DNA of 64,000 nt, from NCBI GenBank assembly GCA_036770645.1, contig DAIPIU010000004.1, forward strand, positions 1 to 64,000, read 5' to 3'. A program made the position numbers and the translations under genes. Every line of letters begins with the position of its first letter. Within the stretch, counting starts at the first letter, position 1. Below, piece after piece: positions 1-7,499 of this stretch. The DNA is from Rubrimonas sp036770645. Its GTDB lineage: Bacteria; Pseudomonadota; Alphaproteobacteria; Rhodobacterales; Rhodobacteraceae. The notes beneath the pieces are model-generated. The model was given only the letters and a program-made list of their open reading frames with translations. It was not told the origin of the DNA and searched no databases.

Positions 1-2236
1 CCAGCCCGTCATGGACCAGCCGCAGCAGCGTCGCGTTCTGGAAGCAGCCGCCCGACAGCGCCACCGTGTCGGCGCCGCCCTCGACCCTGGCCGCGGCCTT
101 GTCCGCCAGCGCCACCAGCGCCCGCGCCAGGCCGCGGTGGAAGCGCGCGGCGATGACGCCCGGGGGCGTGGCCAGCAGCAGATCGCCCAGCAGCGCCCGC
201 CATGCGCCCAGCGGCTCGACATAGGGGATGCCCCTGCCGCCCAGCCGCGGGACCGCGAAGGGGTAGGCGAGGTCGTCGGGCTCGCCCAGCGCGCCGGGGT
301 CGATGGCGGCCTCGAAGCGCGCCGCCGCCTCGCCCTCCCAGCCCTGCGGCCCCCATGCGAGGCCCGTCATCGCCGCGGCGGCGTCGAACAGCCGCCCGCA
401 GGACGACGCGAGGGGGCTGTTGACGCCCTCGCGGATCATCGCGTCCAGCATCGGCCTGGGCAGGGCCGCCATGCGCGCGAACAGGGGCAGGCCGGCGAAG
501 TTCATGGCGAACTCGGCCCAGCCCATCTCGGCCATCAGATGCGCATAGGCGTTGCGCCAGGGCTCGCGCGCCGCGGCGTCGCCGCCGGGCAGGGCGACGG
601 GCTTCAGGCAGCCGACCCGCTCGAACCGGCGATAGTCGCACAGCAGCGCCTCGCCGCCCCAGACCGCGCCGTCCGGCCCCAGCCCGAAGCCGTCGAGCGC
701 CAGCCCCAGCACGGGGGGCGCGTCGAGCGGGCGCCCGTTCTCGGCCATGCAGGCGGCGATGTGGGCGTGATGGTGCTGCGCGGCGATCACCGGCAGCCGC
801 GCGCCCGCCAGCGCCCGGCCGGCCTGCGTCGCCGGGCTGTCGGGGTGCAGGTCCACCGCCACCGCCTGCGGGGCGTGGTCGTGCAGGCGGGTCATCAGCG
901 CCAGCGCGCGGGCGGCGTCCTCGCGCATCGACACCTCGTCGAGATCGCCGATGTGGGGGCCGAGGATCGCCTCGCCGCCGCGGACAAGGCAGAAGGCGTT
1001 CTTCAGCGCGCCCCCCATCGCCAGCACCTGCGCGCCGCGGTCGAAGCCCGCGGGCAGCGGCAGCGCGGCGGGCGCATGGCCGCGCGCGCGGCGGATGATC
1101 CGCGGCGCGCCCATGACCACGCGCGCCACGCTGTCGTCCGCGCGGTTGGCGATGGGCCGGTCGTGCAGGCAGGCGAAGTCGGCCACGCCCGCGAGGCGCT
1201 CGCGCACCTGCCCCTCTGTCACGCATTGCGGCTGGCCCGAGACGTTGCCCGAGGTCATCACCACCGGCCGCGACAGCCGCCGCAGCATCAGGTGGTGCAG
1301 GGGCGCGTGCGGCAGCATGAACCCCAGCGTGTCGAGCCCGGGCGCCACCGCCTCGGGCAGCCGGCGCCCGGCGGCGCGCAGCAGCACGACCGGCGCTGCG
1401 GGGGAGGCCAGCAGCGCCGCCTCGGCGTCGGAGACCTCCGCATGGGCGCGGATCGCGTCGAGATCGCGCGCCATCAGCGCGAAGGGCTTCGAAGGGCGGC
1501 GCTTGCGCGCGCGCAGCCGGGCGACCGCGTCGGCGTCGGTCGCGTCGCAGGCGAGATGGACGCCGCCGAGGCCCTTCACGGCCACGATGAAACCCTTTCC
1601 GATCATGCCCGCGACTGCGTCGACATCGTCGAGCATCGAGAAGCTTTCGGCATTGACCGCGCCCCCGCCCAGCCGCTCGATCCAGGCCCGCGGACCGCAG
1701 GCGTGGCAGGCGATGGCCTCGGCATGGAAGCGGCGGTCGGCCGGATCGCCGTATTCGGCGCGGCAGTCGGGGCACATGGCGAAGCCCGCCATGGTGGTGC
1801 GGGCGCGGTCCCATGGGCCGGCCTGCGCGATGGCGTAACGCGGGCCGCAGTCGGCGCAGTTGGCGAAGGGATAGCGGAAGCGCCGCGCGAAGGGGTCGCG
1901 CACCTCGGCCAGACAGGCCGGGCAGGTCGCCGCGTCGGGCGCGACCGCGGCGCGCATCGGCCCCGCCGCGGAGGCGACGATGGCGAAGCCCTCCGGCGCC
2001 GGGCCGTCGATGGCGCTGCGCTCCAGCGCGTCGATTCGCGCCAGCGGCGGGGCCTCGGCGGCCAGCCGCTCGGCGAAGCCCTCCGCGCCCGCGCCCCACA
2101 GGCGGATCTCGACGCCCTCGCCGGTGTTGCGCACCTCGCCGCTCAGGCCCATGGCGCGGGCGATGCGCCAGACCGCGGGGCGGAAGCCCACGCCCTGCAC
2201 CTGGCCGCGCACTGTCAGCATCAGGCCCGCGGTCAT
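1..2236 (-). CDS. hypF: HypF, [NiFe]-hydrogenase maturation carbamoyltransferase (3' end off the window)
   Basis: HypF makes the thiocarboxamide on HypE that becomes the CN ligands of the NiFe site, using carbamoyl phosphate and ATP in the cytoplasm. The N-terminus is an acylphosphatase domain (GQVQGVGFRP near residue 11). Four CxxC pairs follow (Cys105/108, 127/130, 155/158, 177/180), forming the zinc fingers. Then come a YrdC-like domain and a Kae1-like domain with AAQHHHAHIAACMAEN and ALSGGCFQN near the window edge. About 745 codons are present and the gene is open at the left edge, so only a short C-terminal tail is missing. The ATG overlaps the TGA of the NHL gene by 4 bases, so it is the last visible gene of the hup operon; hypC/D/E may follow outside. 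Confidence 0.96.
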   Translation of the reverse strand, partial: MTAGLMLTVRGQVQGVGFRPAVWRIARAMGLSGEVRNTGEGVEIRLWGAGAEGFAERLAAEAPPLARIDALERSAIDGPAPEGFAIVASAAGPMRAAVAPDAATCPACLAEVRDPFARRFRYPFANCADCGPRYAIAQAGPWDRARTTMAGFAMCPDCRAEYGDPADRRFHAEAIACHACGPRAWIERLGGGAVNAESFSMLDDVDAVAGMIGKGFIVAVKGLGGVHLACDATDADAVARLRARKRRPSKPFALMARDLDAIRAHAEVSDAEAALLASPAAPVVLLRAAGRRLPEAVAPGLDTLGFMLPHAPLHHLMLRRLSRPVVMTSGNVSGQPQCVTEGQVRERLAGVADFACLHDRPIANRADDSVARVVMGAPRIIRRARGHAPAALPLPAGFDRGAQVLAMGGALKNAFCLVRGGEAILGPHIGDLDEVSMREDAARALALMTRLHDHAPQAVAVDLHPDSPATQAGRALAGARLPVIAAQHHHAHIAACMAENGRPLDAPPVLGLALDGFGLGPDGAVWGGEALLCDYRRFERVGCLKPVALPGGDAAAREPWRNAYAHLMAEMGWAEFAMNFAGLPLFARMAALPRPMLDAMIREGVNSPLASSCGRLFDAAAAMTGLAWGPQGWEGEAAARFEAAIDPGALGEPDDLAYPFAVPRLGGRGIPYVEPLGAWRALLGDLLLATPPGVIAARFHRGLARALVALADKAAARVEGGADTVALSGGCFQNATLLRLVHDGL

Positions 2237-3414
2237 GGCGCGGCCCCGCCCGCGAGGTCCCACAGCAGCACGCGGTTGTTGCCACTGTCGGCGACGGCGA
2301 CCGCCGCGCCCAACGCCGACAGACCGTAGGGCCAGCACAGCGAATCGCGGACCGGCATGCCCCAGCGGTTGTCGCCCTTGGCGGCGAAATCCGGCTGGCC
2401 GGTCAGCCGCGTCGCCGCCGGCCCGTCGCCGAAGCCCAGCAGCCGCGAATTGGCGGTGTCGGCGACCAGCAGCGCGCCGCCGGCGGCGGCGACGGCGTAG
2501 GGCATGTTGAGCGCCCGGTCGTCGGGATAATAGGCGGCGCGGTTGTGGTCGCAGGACACCATATCGTCCTGCCCCAGCGCCGCGTCGCAGGGCGCGCCGT
2601 CCCGGGCCGGGAACGCCGTCCACAGCATCACGCGGTTGTCGCCCGCATCGGCGATCGCGAGCCCGCCGCGCCAGGCGCAGGCGCCGTGCGGCCAGCGCAT
2701 CGACATTGCGCTGACCGGCCCGCCCGCGTTCTCGTCGCGCGTGAGGAAATCCCGCTGGCCCAGCACGAGGTCCGCCGGCTGGCCGCTGCGCCCGGGCGCC
2801 GCCCAGACCAGCGCGCGGCGGTTGCCCGCGTCGCAGACCACAAGGCGGCCGTCCACGACCGCCACGCCGTAGGGCCAGTGCAGCGTCGCGGCCGTGGGCG
2901 CGTCGGCCCCGCGGTTCGCCAGCGCGCCGGCGAAATCCGCCTGCCCCAGCACGATGTCGGGCGGCTGGTTGTCCGCCTCCGGCGCGCGGCGCCACAGCAG
3001 CACCCGGTGGTTCCATGCGTCCGCGACCGCGAGGCCGTCGCCGAAGGCGCAGACCCCCGTCGGCACGTTCAGCGTCGCGGGGCCGACGGGGCCGCGGGCG
3101 TTGCGCCCCTCGGCCCCGAAGCCGGGCTGGCCGATCACGATGTCGGCCGGCGCGTTGTCGGCGCCGGGCGCGCGCCGCCAGCCCAGCAGCCGGTGGTGCC
3201 CGGTGTCGGCGACCCAGAGCGAGCCGTCCGGATGCAGGCAGGCGCCGCGCGGTCCGAACAGCGTGTCCGCGCCCGGGACGAGCGGCGCCGCCAGCCCCCC
3301 AGCCCGCCAGCCGAGCGCCACGCGCGGGCCGCGCGGATCCAGCAGCGGCGCGCCGGGCCTGGCCGCGCCGGGCGCCTTGACGGGGGTGAAGGCCGAGGCG
3401 CCGCCGAGCCTCAT
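2233..3414 (-). CDS. NHL-repeat beta-propeller protein of the hydrogenase operon
   Basis: A 393-residue protein made of about six repeats of roughly 55 residues. Each repeat contains an NHL-type strand such as VADTGHHRLLGW, VADAWNHRVLLW, IADAGDNRVMLW or VADSGNNRVLLW, with the D-x4-R signature. No signal peptide is visible. A six-bladed propeller is expected; such proteins bind partners rather than catalyse. It overlaps both neighbours by ATGA (NifU-Rieske upstream, hypF downstream), so it is translationally coupled to hydrogenase maturation. From memory, NHL genes accompany the hyp genes of N2-fixing cyanobacteria and other group 1h/2a hydrogenase clusters. A scaffold role in small-subunit maturation is inference. 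Confidence 0.85.
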   Translation of the reverse strand: MRLGGASAFTPVKAPGAARPGAPLLDPRGPRVALGWRAGGLAAPLVPGADTLFGPRGACLHPDGSLWVADTGHHRLLGWRRAPGADNAPADIVIGQPGFGAEGRNARGPVGPATLNVPTGVCAFGDGLAVADAWNHRVLLWRRAPEADNQPPDIVLGQADFAGALANRGADAPTAATLHWPYGVAVVDGRLVVCDAGNRRALVWAAPGRSGQPADLVLGQRDFLTRDENAGGPVSAMSMRWPHGACAWRGGLAIADAGDNRVMLWTAFPARDGAPCDAALGQDDMVSCDHNRAAYYPDDRALNMPYAVAAAGGALLVADTANSRLLGFGDGPAATRLTGQPDFAAKGDNRWGMPVRDSLCWPYGLSALGAAVAVADSGNNRVLLWDLAGGAAP

Positions 3415-4277
3415 GGCCCGCCCCGCAGCCGCACCTCGACCGCGCCGCCGCTGGCGCGCACGTCGTGCGGCGTCAGCTGCACCTGCGGCGCGGTCAGGCA
3501 CTCGCCGGTCTGCAGCGCATAGCGGAAGCCGTGATGGGGGCAGGTGATGAAGCCGCCGGCGATCTCGCCGCCGTCCATCTCCAGACCCATGTGCGCGCAG
3601 GCGTTCTCGAAGCAGGTCAGCCGGTCGCCGAAGCGCGACACCAGCAGCGACCGGCCCTGCGCCGCGACGATCAGCGTGGCGCCGTCGGCGAGGTCGGACA
3701 GCGCCGCGGCGCGCGCCCAGCCGGCGCCGTCCTCCGCGGCGAAGGGCGACACGAACGCCGCGCCGGACCCCGACCCGAGCCCCTTCGCCTGCCGCACCTG
3801 CGCGATCTCGGGCGCATGCTCCTGCACCGCCTTGCGGACGCCCGCATAGAAGGTCAGCGCCGAGGCCGGGCAGCCGTCGCAGGCGCCGAGGAAGCGCACC
3901 TCGGCGACATTCCCCTCGACGGCCACCAGTTCGACGTCGCCGCCATGGCTGGCCAGCATCGGGCGCACCGACTCCAGCGCCGCCTCCACGCGCTCGTGCA
4001 GGCTGGGCTTCAGGATGCCGTGGCGGCGCAGCACGGCATACACCACCTCGTCGCCCGCGGCCGCGCGGAGCGCCGCCGCCGCGCCGGGGACGGGCTTGAG
4101 CGCCCGGATCAGCCGGCGCAGCGCCTCGGCGTTCAGCGCGTCGACGGCGCGGGCGCGCGCCTCGGCCCCGGCGCGCTCCGCCGGGCCCCACTGCGCCGCC
4201 AGCCCCTCCAGCGCGGACAGCTCGCGCAGCAGGTCCGCGAGGGCCGGGGTGTCGGAAGGGGCTGCGCCATCGGCCAT
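3411..4277 (-). CDS. NifU C-domain / Rieske [2Fe-2S] fusion protein
   Basis: A 288-residue two-domain protein. After a helical N-terminal part, residues ~95-165 form a NifU C-terminal (Nfu) domain with the CDGCPAS motif, which holds a labile Fe-S cluster. Residues ~190-285 form a Rieske domain with CAHMG and CPHHGFRY, the Cys-His pairs that bind [2Fe-2S]. It could deliver clusters to HupS or act as an electron acceptor. From memory, the mycobacterial group 2a enzyme Huc has a separate Rieske-type partner. It lies 5 bases after the upstream small membrane gene and overlaps the NHL gene by 4. Domain calls are firm; which of the two roles dominates is not known. Confidence 0.9.
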   Translation of the reverse strand: MADGAAPSDTPALADLLRELSALEGLAAQWGPAERAGAEARARAVDALNAEALRRLIRALKPVPGAAAALRAAAGDEVVYAVLRRHGILKPSLHERVEAALESVRPMLASHGGDVELVAVEGNVAEVRFLGACDGCPASALTFYAGVRKAVQEHAPEIAQVRQAKGLGSGSGAAFVSPFAAEDGAGWARAAALSDLADGATLIVAAQGRSLLVSRFGDRLTCFENACAHMGLEMDGGEIAGGFITCPHHGFRYALQTGECLTAPQVQLTPHDVRASGGAVEVRLRGGP

Positions 4278-4282
4278 GGCGG

Positions 4283-4504
4283 TCAGGCGAACTTCAGGTC
4301 TTTGAACAGGATCGGCTGCACCCAGCCCGCCGCGGCCCCGCCCGCGATCGCCGCGACCCAGGGCGGGAAGGCCAGGCCCAGCAGCAGCATCAGCGCCGCG
4401 CCCATCCCCGCCCCCTTGGCGAGCTGGCGCATGGCCAGCCGGTTGTCCTTGAACAGCTTGCCCGCCAGCATCAGCCTCGCGGAACTCATCGCCATGCCCA
4501 GCAT
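4283..4504 (-). CDS. Small membrane protein of the hup operon (73 aa)
   Basis: Not recognised by family. The protein has a basic N-terminal stretch (KLFKDNRLAMRQLAKG), then two hydrophobic segments (about residues 31-45 and 48-63), and ends PILFKDLKFA. The ATG at 4504 has a GAGGGG Shine-Dalgarno about 8 bases upstream; a later in-frame ATG three codons in is also possible. It lies between another small hydrophobic protein and NifU-Rieske, with gaps of 10 and 5 bases, so it is in the operon. HupS here lacks an anchor and the window has no hupC cytochrome b, so a membrane-tethering role is possible but unproven. Confidence 0.7.
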   Translation of the reverse strand: MLGMAMSSARLMLAGKLFKDNRLAMRQLAKGAGMGAALMLLLGLAFPPWVAAIAGGAAAGWVQPILFKDLKFA

Positions 4505-4514
4505 CCCCGCCCCC

Positions 4515-4724
4515 TCAGGCCAGCGCCAGCACGATGAGGCCGGCGAGCACCGCCGCCGCCCCCGCCATGCCGCCGAACAGCGCGCCCATGGCGCCGGCAA
4601 GCTCGGGGCCCAGCGCCTCGGCCCCGATCCTGCGGCCCGAGGCGGCCCCGGCGAGCAGCGACGCCGCCACCCCCAGCGCCACGCATGCCGCAACGGTCGT
4701 CGCGTCCATTCCGTCGTCCCCCAT
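4515..4724 (-). CDS. Small two-helix membrane protein of the hup operon (69 aa)
   Basis: Not recognised by family. Starting MGDDGMDATT, it has two Ala/Gly/Leu-rich hydrophobic segments (about residues 8-26 and 43-67) separated by a short charged loop (SGRRIGAEALGPE). The ATG lies two bases after the TPR gene stop, and the downstream small gene starts 10 bases on, so the three are co-transcribed. Two such proteins side by side may form one membrane unit. Short hypothetical genes occupy a similar place in the cyanobacterial extended hyp operon as I remember it; homology would have to be tested. Confidence 0.7.
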   Translation of the reverse strand: MGDDGMDATTVAACVALGVAASLLAGAASGRRIGAEALGPELAGAMGALFGGMAGAAAVLAGLIVLALA

Positions 4725-4726
4725 GG

Positions 4727-5722
4727 TCAGTGCGCGCGCGCGGCCCGCGGCGCGTCCTCCGGATCGTCCTCTAGCGCGGCCAGCGCCTCCGCGACCGCCG
4801 CGGCCTTGGCGTGCTCGCCATGCGCCTCGAACAGCGCCCGCGCCTCGGCATAAAGCCCCGCCGCCGCGCGGAGGTTGGCCGGGTTGCCGGCCTCGGGCGC
4901 GGCGGGGTCGTCGGGCAGATTGGCGAGGCAGTTGGCCTTGTTGGCGATGGTGTTGGCATAGGCCAGCGGCGCGTCGCGGCGGGTGCGCACCCGCAGCGCC
5001 TCGTCGTAGGCGTCGAGCGCGCGGAAGCCGTTCTCGACCCGGTGCGCCGAGGAGACGTATTGCAGCGCATTGCCGAGGTTGTTCTGCAGCATCGCGTATT
5101 CGGCGGGGTGGTCGACGATGCTCACCGCCGCCAGCCCCTCCTCGAACGCCCGCACCGCCAGCGCCTCGCGCATCTTCGACGCCTCGTCGGCGAACGGGAT
5201 CGACAGGAAGGCGGTGGCGAGGTTGTTCTGCAGGATGGCGAATTCCTGCGGGTGCGCGGCGCGGTTGAAGGTGCGCAGCGCGCGCTGGTAGGCGGCGATG
5301 GCGTCCCTGATCGGGGCGCGGCGCATGCCGGCGAGGTTCTGCAGCGCCAGCCCGAGGTTCATCTCCGCCTCGGCGATCTCGGCGTCGCCGCCCTCGGCGG
5401 TCAGCGTCGCCAGCGCGGCCTCGAAGGCGTCGCGGGCGGCCTCGGCGGTCTCGGGCCCGTCGCCGGGCGTGGCGAGCAGCGCCGTGCCCATCCGGGCGCG
5501 GATGCGCGCGGCCAGCAGCGGCAGCCCGGCCGGGCAGAGCTCCAGCGCTCGGCCATACAGGCGCACGGCCGCCTGCAGGTCCTCGACCGCCTTCGGCTTC
5601 TGCTGCAGGCCCATGGCGATCTCCATGAGCATCTCCGCCGCCTCGGCTGGATTCCCGGCCGCCTCTTCGGCGGCGCGCAGCGCGGCCGTGACCTGGGTGT
5701 CTGTGCGGCTGGGCGCGGACAT
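4727..5722 (-). CDS. Tetratricopeptide-like helical repeat protein of the hup operon
   Basis: A 331-residue, almost wholly helical, Ala-rich protein with repeated TPR-like hairpins. Two near-copies of a motif stand out: FAILQNNLATAFL and YAMLQNNLGNALQ. The related EMNLGLALQNLAG precedes them, and an N-K-A-N-C-L-A-N-L unit follows. No signal peptide is seen. The start MSAPSRT is chosen because GGGGAGG lies 9 bases upstream; a longer form from 5770 lacks a site. It probably binds other hydrogenase or maturation proteins. TPR genes are, from memory, part of the cyanobacterial extended hyp operon. The exact partner is unknown. Confidence 0.8.
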   Translation of the reverse strand: MSAPSRTDTQVTAALRAAEEAAGNPAEAAEMLMEIAMGLQQKPKAVEDLQAAVRLYGRALELCPAGLPLLAARIRARMGTALLATPGDGPETAEAARDAFEAALATLTAEGGDAEIAEAEMNLGLALQNLAGMRRAPIRDAIAAYQRALRTFNRAAHPQEFAILQNNLATAFLSIPFADEASKMREALAVRAFEEGLAAVSIVDHPAEYAMLQNNLGNALQYVSSAHRVENGFRALDAYDEALRVRTRRDAPLAYANTIANKANCLANLPDDPAAPEAGNPANLRAAAGLYAEARALFEAHGEHAKAAAVAEALAALEDDPEDAPRAARAH

Positions 5723-5791
5723 CGCTGGCGGCCTCCCCGGGCGGCTTGCAATCTTGTTGCCGGACAGCAAACACGGTGCGCAGGCTGCTGT

Positions 5792-6130
5792 CTACTCGTT
5801 TTTCGTATTGCAAAGTATCTTGGCATCTTCCGGCAATGGCGCAACGAGCGCCGCACGTTCCGCGGACCAGCTTGCGGCCAGCGACCCGGCGCGCCATTCG
5901 CCCAGCCCGCAGGCGCGCAGCGCGTCCGGCGCCGCCGCCACGCGGTCGCCCGCGGCGTTGCGGCGCTTCAGCAGGCACCCGCCGGCGGCGACGTGGCGCA
6001 CCGGCAGCACCTCCAGCGCGCCGTCGCGCACCAGCACGACCACCGCCTCGACGCCGGCGAAATGCGCCTCGACCAGCGCGGCGGGCAGGTGCACGCAGCC
6101 GTCGCGCACCGCGATGGCCGCGCCGGTCAC
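5792..6130 (-). CDS. Hypothetical protein of the hup operon (112 aa)
   Basis: Family not recognised. It begins with GTG overlapping the hupW stop (GTGA) and opens VTGAAIAVRDGCVHLP. The middle is beta-rich with GGCLLKRRNAAGDRV, resembling a small barrel-like ligand-binding protein. The C-terminal part is helical and ends CNTKNE. Two to three Cys residues are present but no CxxC pair. A 69-base gap separates it from the TPR gene, the largest gap between hupW and hypF. Position implies a hydrogenase maturation or assembly role; no reaction can be assigned. Confidence 0.65.
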   Translation of the reverse strand: MTGAAIAVRDGCVHLPAALVEAHFAGVEAVVVLVRDGALEVLPVRHVAAGGCLLKRRNAAGDRVAAAPDALRACGLGEWRAGSLAASWSAERAALVAPLPEDAKILCNTKNE

Positions 6131-6624
6131 GTCCAGCCCCCGTCGTCCTTCGCCGCATCCGCGGCGGCCGCCAGCGCGGCGATGCGGTCGGCCGCGACGC
6201 CGGCCGCCGCCGCCGCCGCCGCCGACAGGCCGATGCCCAGCGCCAGCGTCTCCGCCTCGATCAGCAGCACCTTCACGAAGGCCGGAAAGCCGGCCCCGTA
6301 GATCAGCCGCCCCGCGTGCAGCGCATGGTCCCAGCGGAAATCGTGCAGCGTCATGGAATGCGGCGCCGCGGCTTGCAGCGCCTCGCCCGGAACCTCGTAG
6401 AGCGCGCCCGGCGCGGCCTCCGGCGCCCGCGCGTCGACGACGATCAGGTGCGACGCGCCCCGCGCCGCATACATCACGCCCATCCCGTCCGTGCCCGCGT
6501 CGTGCAGGCACGCGCAGGCCGGCAGCGGCCGCCCGCGCAGCAGCGCGACCACATGCGGCCCCGCCCCGTCGTCGCTGCGGTTGGGATTGCCGCAGCCGAT
6601 CACCGCCACCCGCGTCGCCGTCAT
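6127..6624 (-). CDS. hupW: HupW-type hydrogenase maturation endopeptidase (M52)
   Basis: Cytoplasmic protease that removes the C-terminal extension of the large subunit after the NiFe(CN)2CO centre is inserted. The 165-residue protein starts MTATRVAVIGCGNPNRSDDG, the M52 family start with the conserved metal-sensing acidic residue. It also has DAGTDGM and HDFRWDHAL, supplying the second Asp and the His that bind Ni. Its substrate would be HupL, which here carries a 16-residue tail after the last ligand His. ATGA-type overlaps link it to the genes on both sides. A GTG six codons earlier is possible but would overlap the upstream gene more. Confidence 0.92.
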   Translation of the reverse strand: MTATRVAVIGCGNPNRSDDGAGPHVVALLRGRPLPACACLHDAGTDGMGVMYAARGASHLIVVDARAPEAAPGALYEVPGEALQAAAPHSMTLHDFRWDHALHAGRLIYGAGFPAFVKVLLIEAETLALGIGLSAAAAAAAGVAADRIAALAAAADAAKDDGGWT

Positions 6625-6950
6625 ATCCGCCAGAGCCGGCACGACCAGTGCGGCTCGACCGGCAGCATCAGTTCCGGCAGCGCGCAGAAGCGGCGGTGGA
6701 TCAGGTAGTACATGCAGGTCTCGCAGGGCTGCTCCAGCCCGTCGGCCTCGATCGTGTGATCGGTGAACCCGCCGATGGCCAGCTTCGCCGTCAGATTGTC
6801 GCCCGCCTCGGACCGCAGCCGGCCCACGATGGCGTTCACGTCCTCCGATGTCTCGGCGCGCGGCCAGACCTCGGTCGCGAGGCCGCCCGCCAGCAGCGCC
6901 CCGATCTCGGCGCGCAGCGCGTCGTCCCGCGCCCCCGCGTCGCCGCTCAT
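6621..6950 (-). CDS. Cys-rich hydrogenase-operon protein, second of a tandem pair
   Basis: A 109-residue protein of unknown function, paralogous to the gene just upstream. The shared C-terminal signature is CxxCMYYLIHRRFC, then LPELMLPxEPxW and CRLWRI at the very end, giving a C-x2-C-x8-C-x15-C pattern that could bind an Fe-S cluster or zinc. The N-terminal half is helical and divergent between the copies. The ATG overlaps the upstream stop (ATGA), and its own stop overlaps hupW. No signal peptide is visible. The motif recalls small iron-sulfur proteins, but no known family was matched. Confidence 0.8.
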   Translation of the reverse strand: MSGDAGARDDALRAEIGALLAGGLATEVWPRAETSEDVNAIVGRLRSEAGDNLTAKLAIGGFTDHTIEADGLEQPCETCMYYLIHRRFCALPELMLPVEPHWSCRLWRI

Positions 6951-7333
6951 ATGCGCCACAGCCGGCAATACCAGTCCGGCTCGGCCGGCAGGCTGAGTTC
7001 CGGCAGGTCGCACCAGCGCTTGTGCACGAGGAAATACATGCACTCCTGGCAGCGCATCTGGTCCGGGCCGTGCGGCTTCAGCAGCCAGCCGGAGATGACC
7101 AGCTTCGCCCGCAGCGCGTCGGCGTCGAGCGGGCGCAGCGCGTCGAGCAGGGCGGCGAATTCGCGGTCGGTCTCGGGGAACGGCTCGACCTGCGTGACCA
7201 GCCCCTCCGTCAGCAGATCCTCGATCATCCGCATCAGCACGGCCGGCGCGGCCTCGGACGGCGCAACGCCGTAGCGGCGGACGTAGCCCGCGCGCTCTTC
7301 CGCCGCGTCGCCGTGCTCGGCCGTGGCATCCAT
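6947..7333 (-). CDS. Cys-rich hydrogenase-operon protein, first of a tandem pair
   Basis: A 128-residue protein directly downstream of hupL. It ends CQECMYFLVHKRWC...LPELSLPAEPDWYCRLWRI (interrupted here), the same four-Cys signature as the next gene. The N-terminal part is acidic and helical (RRYGVAPSEAAPAVLMRM). The start at 7333 is the first in-frame ATG; 166 non-coding bases separate it from hupL. The pair arose by tandem duplication: the C-termini are strongly conserved and the N-termini are not. A role in electron transfer from HupS or in metal handling is inference from the Cys pattern and position. Confidence 0.8.
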   Translation of the reverse strand: MDATAEHGDAAEERAGYVRRYGVAPSEAAPAVLMRMIEDLLTEGLVTQVEPFPETDREFAALLDALRPLDADALRAKLVISGWLLKPHGPDQMRCQECMYFLVHKRWCDLPELSLPAEPDWYCRLWRI

Positions 7334-7499
7334 GGCATTCCTCCCGCGCGCTTCTGGTGACGTCCCCGGCGGCGGCGCGCTGCGCTGCCGGAGTTCTGGC
7401 GGCCCGGGCCCGCCGGGTCCGCGGCGCGACCCCGCCGCGGGGCGCGCCGCGCGGCCGCGGGCCTTCGCCACGGCGACGGGGCACCCGCCCCGTCGCCGG

